Assembly: GCA_013146195.2 (NCBI GenBank)
Contig: CM028379.1
Coordinates: 61,648,409-61,712,408 of the forward strand
Reading direction: 5' to 3'
Source of the DNA: Codonopsis lanceolata
Lineage: Eukaryota; Streptophyta; Magnoliopsida; Asterales; Campanulaceae
Length of the DNA stretch: 64,000 nt
Shown: positions 54,406 through 64,000 of the stretch, piece after piece
Numbering within the stretch: position 1 is the stretch's first letter
Layout of the letters: each line of letters opens with the position of its first letter
Translations under genes and position numbers: made by a program
The notes under the pieces: model-generated
Told to the model about the DNA's origin: nothing
Databases searched by the model: none
What the model saw: only the letters and a program-made list of their open reading frames with translations

Positions 54406-57400
54406 ATGTGGTAAATCTAACCCACCCAAAAAGACGCGGCATAATTCCCCGCTCAATCTAATTTTTTTTCCCCGCTATTAGATTAAAAATCCTGTCACTA
54501 AGACCTTTCTCAGTACGCTCTCTCAGTACGCCTTTTCTCTTAGCTCTTCAATCTTTTGCATCAAAGGAGGTAAGTCCAAAATTTTCAATCCTAACACATA
54601 AAACGTGTGCTGATCTTTCTCAGTTTCTCTTCCCCTTTGATGCAAATTTCGTAGGAAGAATTGTGGGTTTTGTATCTGCGATTAGGGATTGTTTGGTCCC
54701 TTGAATTGTGGGTTCATCTTGTAAGCACCTCTCTCTTTCCTTATCTAATTTTTGCTCTAAACCATGTAACTATGCCCTAATACATAACATCTACGGCTCT
54801 GCCCTAAAATTTGACTATGTAACTATGTCCTCATACTAGCTTTTCCCACTGTTATGGGAATACTTAGATAATTAAGTTAGTAAGGTTTTAATTCCCTAAA
54901 TCTCTTTCCCTTTTTGTTTTTGAATTCAATGTTTCTTTTTCATTTATATTTGCCTGAAGTTTTATTTTCCCCTCTCATTTCACTATTATATGAGTATTAC
55001 CACTGAATTTGGTTCATTGTGGATCCCAGAAGTTAAGAAACTAGTTTAAAGTTCACATGTTCAAGTCAATTTTATACTGCCTACACGGTGTTTGATGTTT
55101 GGCCTCTAAGAAAATTTAGCATATATTCATCCAAAACCTTTTGTTTTAGTAATCGAGAAGCACCTATTTTTTTTATAAGAAAAAAATTCTTCGATACCAA
55201 CACATGTTATACAAAGAATGCATGATGCATCAGTCAGTCAACTTTCAATACCAAGAAGTCATGTTCAAAGAATCAAAATTTCTTATAGAAATCCTCAACT
55301 CTGAAATGCTAAAATTATGTAACGGTACACTTTGTTGTTGTTGTTGTTGTTGAAGTTCATGTAATTATGTATATGAATATTAGGTTTTGTTTGTTCTTGA
55401 ATGTCATGTAGTTCGATTGGTGTAAAGTTACTTTTGATTCTCAGTTATTGGACTTGATCCGAGTCTGTTTGTATGCATTTTGGTTGAATTCTGTTTTTCC
55501 CCAAATTATTAATTTAACTTGATATTAATATGCGAATATTGGGTTTGTTTGCTATGGTACAATGATTTCTATGGAACATCATTGTAGTTTGATTGATGTA
55601 GAGTTTCTTTTCAAGTTCTGTTATTTGGATTCAATCCGAGTCTATTGGTACGAGTTTACATTGAATTGTGTACTTGTGGAAATTGAGTTGAATTTCATCA
55701 GCTGTGTTGTTTTTATGGTTTTATCTAATAAATTATGCTTTTACAGGAAGCGTTTTTGAGCTTATAATTTTGACGAGTGTCTTGGAGGCAGATCTGGTCG
55801 ATCTTATTACAACAGCAAAGCTGGCTGCTACGCTGGCTTGGAGGTATTCTGCCACCAATGGTAGCAGCCTTGCTACTTCTGATCTGGTACTTCTGTCCTA
55901 CAGTTTGTTACATCATATATTTTATATTGTCCATTCGGCATGAATTGGATTTGAGTTCAAAGAGATCTTGTAATAATCTCATATATATTAAGCGGAGATA
56001 AATGTATGATGAGTTTCGGTTACCCACTTGTGGTGCCTGCTCAAGGAATCAATAGGAATATTTCTTGAACCAATTTGACGTTGTATGTTAGTCAGATTAC
56101 TATGCTCTCAATTTGATATTTTTTTCTGTTGGCTTGACTGAATAATTGTGCTGGAATTTACAGATCATATAAATGCAGTCTGAACTTGGGCTTTGCTTTC
56201 TTGTGTGCATGTGTTATGATGGAAAATGTGTTACGGTAGTGGTGGCCAGTGGTCTCCTTCATCAGCATAAAATCTTACTTCTAAAGTAGCATTTTTTTTA
56301 TTGGACAGGATTGTGTAGAAGCATAGTTCTTATATCTGCTCGACTCTAATTGATTGCAAAATCAACCATCCATATAGAAATTCCTATCTGCTGTAAAGTC
56401 TGCTTGTGTGTGAACTAGGCAACTTAATTGACTTTGTCCATGAGACTGAAACCTAGGGGTGGAGGTGTGAATGCGTCTATTTACAATGTTGCAGGTCCAG
56501 ACCTAGATACTTCAATCAAGGAATGAGCTGGATCTCTTTCCTTTTTTTTTTCCCGAATTCAATGTTTCTTTTACATTTATATTGACCCGAGCTTCTCTAG
56601 CTTTTATGGTTTCTCAACTTCTCAAGAATTCGCAACCGATCTAATTAAAAATGAGAGAATTTTCAAATTCATTTTTCAGTAAAATCAGCAGGACTTCGGT
56701 AGGGACGAAACTTCCTTGCAGCCATTAATTGTTGTATCTGTTTTTGCCTGGCTCAAATTTTCTTTGCAACATCATTATCTCTAATTTTCTTTGCAGCATC
56801 ATTATCTCTACAAGTAAAACATTTTCTAGTTTTTGTCGCACAAATGCGAGGCTTATTTTAATGAATCGACAGGTCAATTTAGGTGCTTAATACATGAGGT
56901 CTAATTTTGAAGAAGCCTAATTTTGTCATCTTATCCATTACAACACCCTGTGCAACAGAAGCCACACCAATTCCAGTTCCAGAATCTGTAGTCTTCTTCC
57001 TGCCCTTGTGGTGTACAAGAGTACCGGTATGTATATCTTGAAACTACTATTTAAAAAATGAATTATTATTGCCTTATTCAATTTATAGTTCAATGTAGTC
57101 GATTTTTGTCACTTTAGCTTATTGCCTGTAATGTGGATGTTGCATTTCCAGTTTCTGCTATTTATAAATACATATATAGAGGGGCCATGAATTATGAAGC
57201 TAATTTAGAAAAAAAAAAGTGTTCCTTGTAATCGAGACGACATAGGGACCATGGATTCTGCATTTCCATTTTCCACAGGTTCATTTTTTTTATTTTGTTA
57301 GTTTGAAAGGACTTGGGCTCACTAATTGGAAACCACCGGAAGGAGAACTAGAAGATTTGATGAAAGCAAAGTTAGGCCATGAGAGATCTAGGATAAATGA

Positions 57401-57481
57401 CCTTGTAGGTCAAACCGTCCAAACACAACCGTTTAAAACCATAAAATAAAATAAAAACAGTACAAAGGATAGATGGATTAC
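54406..57481. other. CACTA-interior or adjacent DNA; leader-like start, no clear gene
   Basis: Begins with a pyrimidine-rich leader-like stretch (54480-54575) ending in an AGGTAAGT donor, as in 5' leader introns. The frames at 55750-55990 show an acceptor (TTTTACAG at about 55746) and an open stretch without recognisable domains. A TTG microsatellite lies at about 55330-55351, and a 30-bp direct repeat at 56755-56815. No identifiable protein. Confidence 0.4.
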
Positions 57482-57571
57482 ATGGCGAATGTCGGACAAT
57501 GTGCCCTTTCCAAGGGATGTTGATGTACCCATGAAATCAAGATCATCGCCTATCAATTGAAATGCCAACCC
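57482..57571 (-). pseudogene. Single exon of a polyprenyl (geranyl/solanesyl-type) diphosphate synthase
   Basis: A 90-bp minus-strand exon with acceptor TACAG and donor GTAATC reads GLAFQLIGDDLDFMGTSTSL then GKGTLSDIRH. It matches the second aspartate-rich region of plant long-chain prenyl diphosphate synthases (family pattern LAFQLIDDVLDFTG). Here the first Asp of DDxxD is Gly and the motif reads GDDLD, so metal binding would be impaired. No neighbouring exons of this enzyme were found within 3 kb on either side. A stray captured exon. Confidence 0.82.
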
Positions 57572-57574
57572 CTG

Positions 57575-60293
57575 TAGAAAATGATTACTGCTGGAAAATC
57601 TAAAAGAGTTGTTTTATATTAGCTGAAGATGTTTCTGGCGATAGCTAAGCAAGTATCCATAAGAATAGTATCTGTATATTAGTTCAGTTTCTAACATCCA
57701 ATCTCAAGATTAAAGAAGCGACCTGAACCATGTAAATACTAGGAATGTGTTTCTAGCTTTTTCTGCACGTTTGACGTATGTTACAAAAAACAAGCATCTA
57801 TCTCCTTGCTTGATAGGAAAAACTTGAAACTTGGTTTAGAACCCCATAAATTTTGCACATGAAACATGGTTTAGATTATGGAAGTTATTATACATTGGCA
57901 GTATGTTACTTACTAGATTTTCGTCATACTCATAAGACAATAGAAACAAGTTCATTGGACCAGCTTTTGCATTGGAAACATCGAAGTCTTCCAATACGAG
58001 CAGCGTCTCCAATATTAAAGTCTATAAAACCAAAAATAGCACGTACCAGGCCAACTAAGAACATCACAGATCAAACTGCATAGGCAAGCAGTGGACCAAG
58101 CAAGAACCAACTTGCAACAAACCAGTGACGACAAGATGGGGAACATCTCCATCTCCATTTCATACTCTGCTCACAGCAACAAAAAATAAAAGAATAGATA
58201 AGATAGTAGTACTACATATCCCATTTACTACAGCTACGTTGCTCACTAGCTGATCATATCTTTTGACTATTCTTCAGAACCAAAATTGTCATACATTATT
58301 TGAGATACCCAACATTAAGTGAAAACAAAGAAAGAAAAATATAATCCTCCATCGATAAACCCAAGTAGTAGCAATTTCTAGCATAATGAATATTTATTAA
58401 TCTTTAGTCAAAGTATAATTAAGTCTAACCAAATAAAATTCAAAGTGGGTCTATCTTTTTTGGAGACGGAAGGAGTATTTCTTAACTGTGCAATCAACTG
58501 TGAATAATGCCCCGACACCTTCGCCTAGCATCACACCACTCGGAACAAAATCGAACCATTTCTGGTACCTATAACATAACAATAGCAGGTGAAATCACAC
58601 ATGGTTCAGTTCTTATCTTAGCAAAAAAGAAATTGACAGTTTGGTTACTGATAAAATGACAAAAAAGAGAACCCCCAAGCTTCTAATTATTGCTTGCCGA
58701 TAAATTAATCATTCACCTCCCCATTATTAACAGAGAACTTGAGGCAGCTTATTGCAAGCAAACATGTTCCGATAAATTAATCGTTCCCTTTGTGCTCTTT
58801 TTTTTAATTTTATTTTATGGTTTTAAATGGTTTTGTTTGGACGATTTGATGAAAGCAAAGTTGGGCAGCTAGCTCGTCAATGTCTTTATGATTTAACTTA
58901 TTACTTTTTTGAAAATTCCATGAGACATTCTCTCTTACCGAGATACAAAAATTGGAAACATGGGTCTAATAAAGGGCCACTGAAGTGCTGCTAGTCTGCG
59001 AGTTTCATTGGTTATCTATTCATCCATCCTTCTTGAAGTCCTTACGATTTAGCAGTTGTTAATATTTTTAATATGTTTCTGAAGTGCTGCTAGTTTCCTA
59101 CAATAATGTCAATTCATTTGCTTATTTGACATTAAATAACAACTGGTGCTTGTTGGCTAGTTTCACTGGTTTTGAAGTGCCGAAGTGCTTACTGCTAGTT
59201 TCAATGGTACACTTGATTTTGCTCATTTTTGTAACTGAAAATAAACATTAACTTGCAACTTTGTTTTGGATGGATGAGATATTACAAAACTCGATGTTGC
59301 ATTAATATTAATTGGTGCTACTAGATAAACCATGAGTTACGTTGCTATGCGGTTCGAATTGCTACTAGATTAACCCCACTCATTATGTTGCATTGTTATT
59401 ATATATATATATATATTCAGTCAATGAATGTTAGAATTTATCATGAGCTGGGATTCCTTAGAGGTCTTTTACAATTTTATTTTATTTTCTTTTGTATTTT
59501 TTCTATATTTAATTATGAATGCTTTGATTTTGTTAGTTTCAGGCCAAGTACTTTGTAATTTCATACATTGCTTTAATATGAGTTGGATTTGTGTAATAAT
59601 TCGGTAGTAAAATAATTAGACATTGTGTTCGATCATGCCTTTTTGGGGTCTTTTATCGGGTGCATCATCTTCGGTTTCATCATTGTCGATGGTATGCTCA
59701 TGCTGGGGGTTACTTCATCCTAAAATTGGGTTAGCTAATCCTTTCCTATCTAACTTGTCAAACTCTTAGGGTGGATTCCAAATTGATAGATGCAAGATTA
59801 TGTGCCTTGTTATACTTGATCATTATATGCTGCCTTAGGGTTAAAGGGAAATAGCAGCCTTGGTAGCAATGCTACAATCTATTGTGCTCAGGCTTCATTC
59901 AAATCAACAGTGAAAAAGCAATGGGTGCAAGCATAATCCATGTTTCTGCACTTAGGAATTCACAATATTATCAGGTTTGGAAGGTTTGGAAGGTAAATCC
60001 CAATATTATCAGGTTTGCCCTGCTTCATTCTTTCTTGAGTAATCTTCCACTAGAATGGCTGGAGAGTACACATCTATGCAAGACTGTTATCTATAATCTA
60101 TGTTAACTAAAAATAGTTTATAGTTGGGTGCTTCTGTCTTTTGTTTGGTGCTCAGACATTTTTATATAAACTGATGTTGGTTGAGTTCTTGTAATTTCGT
60201 AAGCATTTCTTGATTTAATTAAAAAGTTGTTAAGTCCTGATCATCCTTATGGTGCTTACACATTCTTACCTTTTCTTTCTAATTACCTTGTAG
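57575..60293. other. Mosaic non-coding DNA between gene fragments
   Basis: Contains a repeated 'gatttgatgaaagcaaagtt' block (57355 and 58846), a Stowaway-like right end near 58475, 'gaagtgctgctagt' repeats (58981-59190), and an (AT)9 tract at 59399-59416. No protein recognised. Confidence 0.4.
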
Positions 60294-60577
60294 CTTTGCT
60301 GCCATATGGAGTGTTAGATGTATGGTAATTGAGATGGCTAATGGAAAGCCTCCTTGGAGCAGTACCAAGAGGTACACAAAAGCAACTTTTGTCAAATTGG
60401 GTTTCGTCTGTACATGTTGGCGATGCTTTGCTAAGATACTGCTTTGTGGCATTCTAATATTATAGGTTTGTTTCAGGTTGCTTCTCTTTTTTATATTGGC
60501 ACAACATAGTCTCATCCTCCTATCCCTGACCATCTCTCACTTGAGGCAAAAGATTTACTGCTGAAATGTCTATAGAA
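60294..60577 (+). pseudogene. Two-exon fragment of an NPK1/ANP-type MAPKKK kinase domain
   Basis: Exon 60294-60371 reads FAAIWSVRCMVIEMANGKPP (subdomain IX, family pattern SADIWSVGCTVIEMATGKPP). Exon 60477-60577 reads VASLFYIGTT, then a TAG stop where the family has Lys, then SHPPIPDHLSLEAKDLLLKC and a second TAG. The intron (60372-60476) has GT-AG ends. At the end of exon 1 a deletion shifts the WSQQYQE motif. No other kinase exons are nearby. A captured genomic fragment, not functional. Confidence 0.88.
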
Positions 60578-61623
60578 GTAAATACTATTAACTAAGACAG
60601 ACAAAAGGATCCTAAACTAGACTAGGAAGACACATATTAGAGAAAAGGAAGAGAAGAGAAAGAAGGATTGCTTGTTTGAGTAAAATACTCAAAATCTGCT
60701 GCTGCATTTCTGAACTATTACAGAGGAGAATAGTTCATAAAGTACAAGATAAAAAGATGTCTTCTCGAAGAAGCAGCAAGGTAATAATTAGGAATGCATC
60801 TTTGATATTGCAAGTGGTCTTTCACCTTAGTTTTGATCTTAAATTCTAGGCAACAACATCAATGAACTCCTCCGTGTTCAAGTAAAACTCCCTTGTTACT
60901 GATACGTGAAAATCTGCTTGAGATAACAAATCTGTCCAACTGTTTTGGACAGCCCCTTAGCCGAACACAAAGCCTCGCAAAACAGCCACAAACCTGCCAC
61001 TAATTCTCCCAAAAATCTGTTTGTTCCTTGTAGCTTTTCCCTTACAATAATAGCCCCAAAACCTTAACCTTGTTTAAAGAATTACACAAGGTATAATCTG
61101 CCCAAAGACAGCCCACGCCTTTAATGAACAAGGCTGCCACAAACTGAAAATAAAAAAAAGAAGTAGAAGATCGGCTTCACCAAACGAGCTTCACTCACTC
61201 GTTATAAAGAAATCCGTTTGATTCACGATCAAGGCTTCACTCACCTTGGAAAGAAGAATCGAAAGAAGAACGTACTCGTTCTTTGCACAATGTTTTCACA
61301 CCAAAAAAATCTCCTCTATTCATTAATTAAAATGCCTTATAAAGGCTTACAAAAAACCCTAATTCTATAAGGAAAGTAAAACAATTTTCTAAGTCCTTAA
61401 GGGACTCTAATTTGCAATTAAAATAGGAAATTACTAAGTAAAACCTAGTCTTTTAAGGCCTTTACTTTACAAAAACGGGATTTAACTAGTTAGGAAACTA
61501 ATTAAAGAAAACAACTAAATCTGACTTGTAGCCGAGTTCCCCTTGTACCCTTTGAGTGCAAACCTAAATCTGCCTTGGGCCATTTTGTCCGCCCGTGTCC
61601 CAAAAGCAAACCTAAATCGCAGT
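60578..61623. other. Unassigned DNA
   Basis: No recognisable protein. Sequence 61080-61600 has the look of an LTR (short A-rich and 'cttataaaggctt' block), but no partner was found. Confidence 0.35.
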
Positions 61624-61840
61624 TCGATAAGTTGTCTTTCACTAACAAAAATCCTGTTCAAAGATTAGTGTACTACTTTGCTGATGCTCTTTGAGAGAAA
61701 ATATATCGAGAAAGAGGAAACAAACATATTGGTTTGGGGAAGAAACAGTCTGAAAATCCTGTTCAAAGAATCTCGGAATGGAGAAAGAGGAAACAAACAT
61801 ATCGATAAGTTGTCTTTCACTAACAAAAATCCTGTTCAGT
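61624..61840 (+). repeat. Local duplication (~177 bp apart)
   Basis: The stretch starting TCGATAAGTTGTCTTTCACT and ending 'aatcctgttca' occurs at 61624 and 61801. Between them 'gagaaagaggaaacaaacatat' also occurs twice (about 61711 and 61779). Indicates recent local rearrangement. Confidence 0.75.
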
Positions 61841-61876
61841 TTGTACGCTCCCCTGTTTCCATGTTTTTTCTCTACA

Positions 61877-61917
61877 TATGGGTCATGCACACTATAGCAA
61901 CCAAAATTGTTTTGGAA
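61877..61917 (+). repeat. 41-bp direct repeat, copy 1 (copy 2 at 63818-63858)
   Basis: Begins TATGGGTCATGCACACTATA and is identical in both places. It brackets the CZIB-like ORF and the SWI3C fragment. Confidence 0.9.
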
Positions 61918-62127
61918 TGGAGATGCTGAGAACCAGAGTCCTCATCTGAAAAAAAATCACACACTACCAATTTCGGATGCCACTAGTTTACTGATGAAAC
62001 AGGTAGGGATACTCTTGGTTACGCTCGTGCTTTATACTTTTCATCAATGGGACCTTCAGTGACATTATTTGTGTTGTGAACTGGATGTGTTATTTGCAGA
62101 TATTCCTGAAATCTGTTAAGAGTGAAA

Positions 62128-62622
62128 ATGGTGAACTACATGTTGATGATCACGGCGGAGCTCGAAAATCTCACCTGCCTTCAGCCTGAAGGTGGCTGCG
62201 ACGATCCTAAATTTACCTACTACTTCAAGTTGAAATGTGAGAGCTGTGGTGAGGTGACCCAGAAAGAAACTTGTCTGAGTTTGAATGAGACAGTTCCCAT
62301 CCCAAAGGGTACCACTAATCTTCTCCAAAAGTGTAAGTTTTGTAGAAGGGAGGGGTCTGTTACTATGATCATTGGCAGAGGCCGCCCACTTACACAGGAA
62401 CTTGCAGAGTCAGGGAAATATGCTCCATTGATGTTATTTGACAGTAGGGGTTATGAACCTGTGGATTTTGCCTTTGGCAGTGGATGGAAAGTTGAATCTC
62501 TTGAAGGGACTAAATTTGATGGCATCGACTTGTCTGGAGGAGACTTTGCTGAATACGATGAAAAGGGACAGTGCCCAGTCATGATATCCAACCTCCGTGC
62601 TACTTTTGATGTGGTGAAATAG
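62128..62622 (+). CDS. UPF0587 / CXXC zinc-binding protein (C1orf123-CZIB family)
   Basis: Uninterrupted 164-residue ORF from the ATG at 62128 (MVNYMLMITAELENLTCLQP) to the TAG at 62620-62622. Two CXXC pairs, CESC (in LKCESCGEVTQKETC) and CKFC (in LLQKCKFCRREG), form the zinc site of the family. The C-terminal half has LMLFDSRGYEPVDFAFGSGW, FDGIDLSGGDFAEYDEKGQC and ISNLRATFDVVK, all typical. Full family length and no disruptions, so it may be functional. Upstream, a donor-like AACAGGTAGG near 61999 and a TATTTGCAG acceptor at 62100 suggest a 5' leader intron. An 18-A run follows 190 nt after the stop (62813-62830). The family's role is poorly defined (zinc homeostasis/chaperone suggested). 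Surrounded by gene fragments; a retrocopy or captured gene is possible. Confidence 0.93.
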   Translation: MVNYMLMITAELENLTCLQPEGGCDDPKFTYYFKLKCESCGEVTQKETCLSLNETVPIPKGTTNLLQKCKFCRREGSVTMIIGRGRPLTQELAESGKYAPLMLFDSRGYEPVDFAFGSGWKVESLEGTKFDGIDLSGGDFAEYDEKGQCPVMISNLRATFDVVK

Positions 62623-62812
62623 CTACTGATATCCCGGCTGAATGCTCCAAGTGTATACAATGTGAAAATGGTAGTGAAGTAGCCATTGCTATCTAGTCAT
62701 ATGCTATGAAAATGGGTACAAAAACTCGTTCTTACTTCTCGCGCACAATGTACTAAAATGTTGACCCGTACATTCTGGATATGGAAAATTCTGTCAGTTG
62801 GTTCTGGCCTTC

Positions 62813-62830
62813 AAAAAAAAAAAAAAAAAA
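62813..62830 (+). other. A18 tract downstream of the CZIB-like ORF
   Basis: Eighteen consecutive A residues 190 nt beyond the stop codon, placed where an integrated poly(A) tail would lie if the ORF were a retrocopy. No clear target-site duplication was found, so it could also be a simple A-run. Confidence 0.5.
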
Positions 62831-63075
62831 CTACCATCGATATTAAATGATTGTATAATGTGGAAAATCACAATCTGAAGACTCTGAACCAATCTTTTTT
62901 AAGACTATGTTATCCACCCCTTCCCTGTAGTAATTTGATATTATCTGCCTTGATTTTACAAATAGGAACCTAAAAGTATAATTCGGATTAGAAAAAAATT
63001 AATGTTTGTTTTATTAGTAATATTTTTGATGTGTTGTTACATGTACTCAGGCAGAGTTTTTGTTCTCTCTGTCAG

Positions 63076-63703
63076 GTTGCTCGGATCTCTACCATGGTTG
63101 GCCCACAAATTACAGCATCTGCAGCTGAGGCTGTTGTCGCAGCCCTTTGCAATGAAAACCAGTGTCCAAGGGAAATATTTGAAGAAGAAGAGTGCGATGA
63201 CGAGTTAGGGTCTTCTATTGAAATTAATGAGATAGAAAGGTTATCTATCTTGCTTGCTCTTGTATCACGTCTGATGTCCCTAGAGCTTATGCATCTTTGT
63301 ATGAACTATAAAAACTACAGTTTGGAATGAAAATAACATCATTTTTTTTTCCAGAACTGCACCGGGTGATGACTCAGAGATGGATGGGATGCCTCCTCAT
63401 TCAGGTACTTGTGATATGCATCATTCTTCAATCTTTTTAAATTATTGACTCATGAGATTGCTTTATTAAATTTGTTATTCTTAAGGTTATATGTAATTTC
63501 ATTTTCTTACTATCCCTTCCTGAATACCTTATGTAACAGGGACTCTGGAGACAACCTTCGAGAAAAGAACTCTACCTTGAGCTTTACGAGTGAGAGCTGC
63601 AACTGCAACAGCTCTTAGAGCTGCGGCTGCTCATGCCAAGTTATTGGCAGTTCAGGAAGACAGGGAAGCCGAACATCTAGTGGCAACAATTATTGAGGCA
63701 CAG
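63076..63703 (+). pseudogene. SWI3C fragment, three exons, frameshifted
   Basis: Exon 63076-63239 (acceptor TGTCAG, donor GTTATC) begins VARISTMVGPQITASAAEAV and continues ALCNENQCPREIFEEEECDD. Exon 63355-63404 contains DDSEMDGMPPHS. Exon 63540-63703 ends with ALRVRAATATALRAAAAHAK and EDREAEHLVATIIEAQ, before a GTGAAC donor. These match the C-terminal part of plant SWI3C, the SWIRM/SANT subunit of SWI/SNF chromatin remodelers, just before its coiled coil. One extra base before ALRVRA shifts the third exon and creates a stop. SWIRM, SANT and the final coiled-coil exons are not present in the window. Introns are retained, so copying was at DNA level. Confidence 0.88.
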
Positions 63704-64000
63704 GTGAACCACAACTAACAGCTTACTCCTTTTCACTTTTATCTAGTGAGGCTAGAACATGTGACTTAAGGTAAAAATTTCAGACTAAGAGCCAGATACA
63801 GAAAACCTTTTTGATTTTATGGGTCATGCACACTATAGCAACCAAAATTGTTTTGGAAACAAATTTAGGAAAAAAGATTTAAGGATCCCTAGTATTTTTT
63901 TATCTGAGATAGGGCTAAGTTTGGGCCTGCACCTCTTATATTCTCAAAGAATTTCTGTGGCCAGTTAAAATCTTCTTGCCGCAACCAGTTTTCAGTACTT
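63704..64000. other. Window end, unassigned
   Basis: Holds copy 2 of the 41-bp direct repeat (63818-63858). No following SWI3C exon is recognised before the window ends. Confidence 0.45.

Noticed and set aside
57853..58083. 76-residue plus-strand ORF near the prenyl synthase exon
   Set aside because: No recognisable family on either strand; could be a further captured piece, but unsupported.
61642..61929. Two ORFs of about 82 residues on opposite strands
   Set aside because: They overlap the local duplication and the 41-bp repeat; no recognisable domain in either.

Overview
This window reads as nuclear DNA of a flowering plant, most likely a eudicot. It is AT-rich and gene-poor. Genes have GT-AG introns and plant-specific families (a plant-type glyoxalase/VOC protein, a DUF761 protein). 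Most of the sequence is layered transposable elements: Ty1/copia, TRIM, LINE, hAT, Stowaway, Helitron and CACTA. No rRNA, tRNA, CRISPR array or prokaryotic operon was seen.

Layout. 1-8750: mostly non-coding repeats, including a 431-bp tandem duplication (7014-7882) and a 211-bp MITE (6253-6463). 8754-9492 (-): an intact three-exon glyoxalase-I-like gene with ACGT-rich upstream DNA. 12380-18000: a decayed hAT transposase gene that abuts a truncated copia element. 18354-19492: a MITE swollen by a long AAT microsatellite. 19928-20495: a complete TRIM with a 5-bp target duplication. 20541-21827: a Helitron with a helicase remnant. 22964-23266 (-): an intact small DUF761 gene. 24582-30941: a long-terminal-inverted-repeat element (here 'LTIR-A') carrying a broken piece of a UDP-glucuronate 4-epimerase gene; inside it lies a MITE, and inside that a complete copia element. 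32776-36217: a second decayed hAT transposase gene. 36569-44436: two LINE insertions, one with an empty-site duplicate 5 kb away, plus exon-like fragments of an unidentified gene. 44986-46792: a second element of the same kind ('LTIR-B') carrying three in-frame exons of the mitochondrial ribosomal protein mS29/DAP3, introns included. 47147-53100: Helitron ends, an hAT element with an 8-bp target duplication, Stowaway and other MITEs, and a TRIM-like LTR remnant. 54126-end: starts with a CACTA-type terminus and is followed by pieces of at least three unrelated host genes (prenyl diphosphate synthase, NPK1/ANP-type MAPKKK, SWI3C) and one intact UPF0587/CZIB-type ORF.

The most notable pattern is repeated capture of host gene fragments at DNA level: introns are kept, P-loop or other exons are missing, and some fragments have stops. 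It occurs in two related long-TIR elements and in the CACTA-bounded region. Probably only three genes are functional (VOC protein, DUF761 protein, CZIB-like protein). Family names rest on reading translated motifs by eye; no database search was possible.
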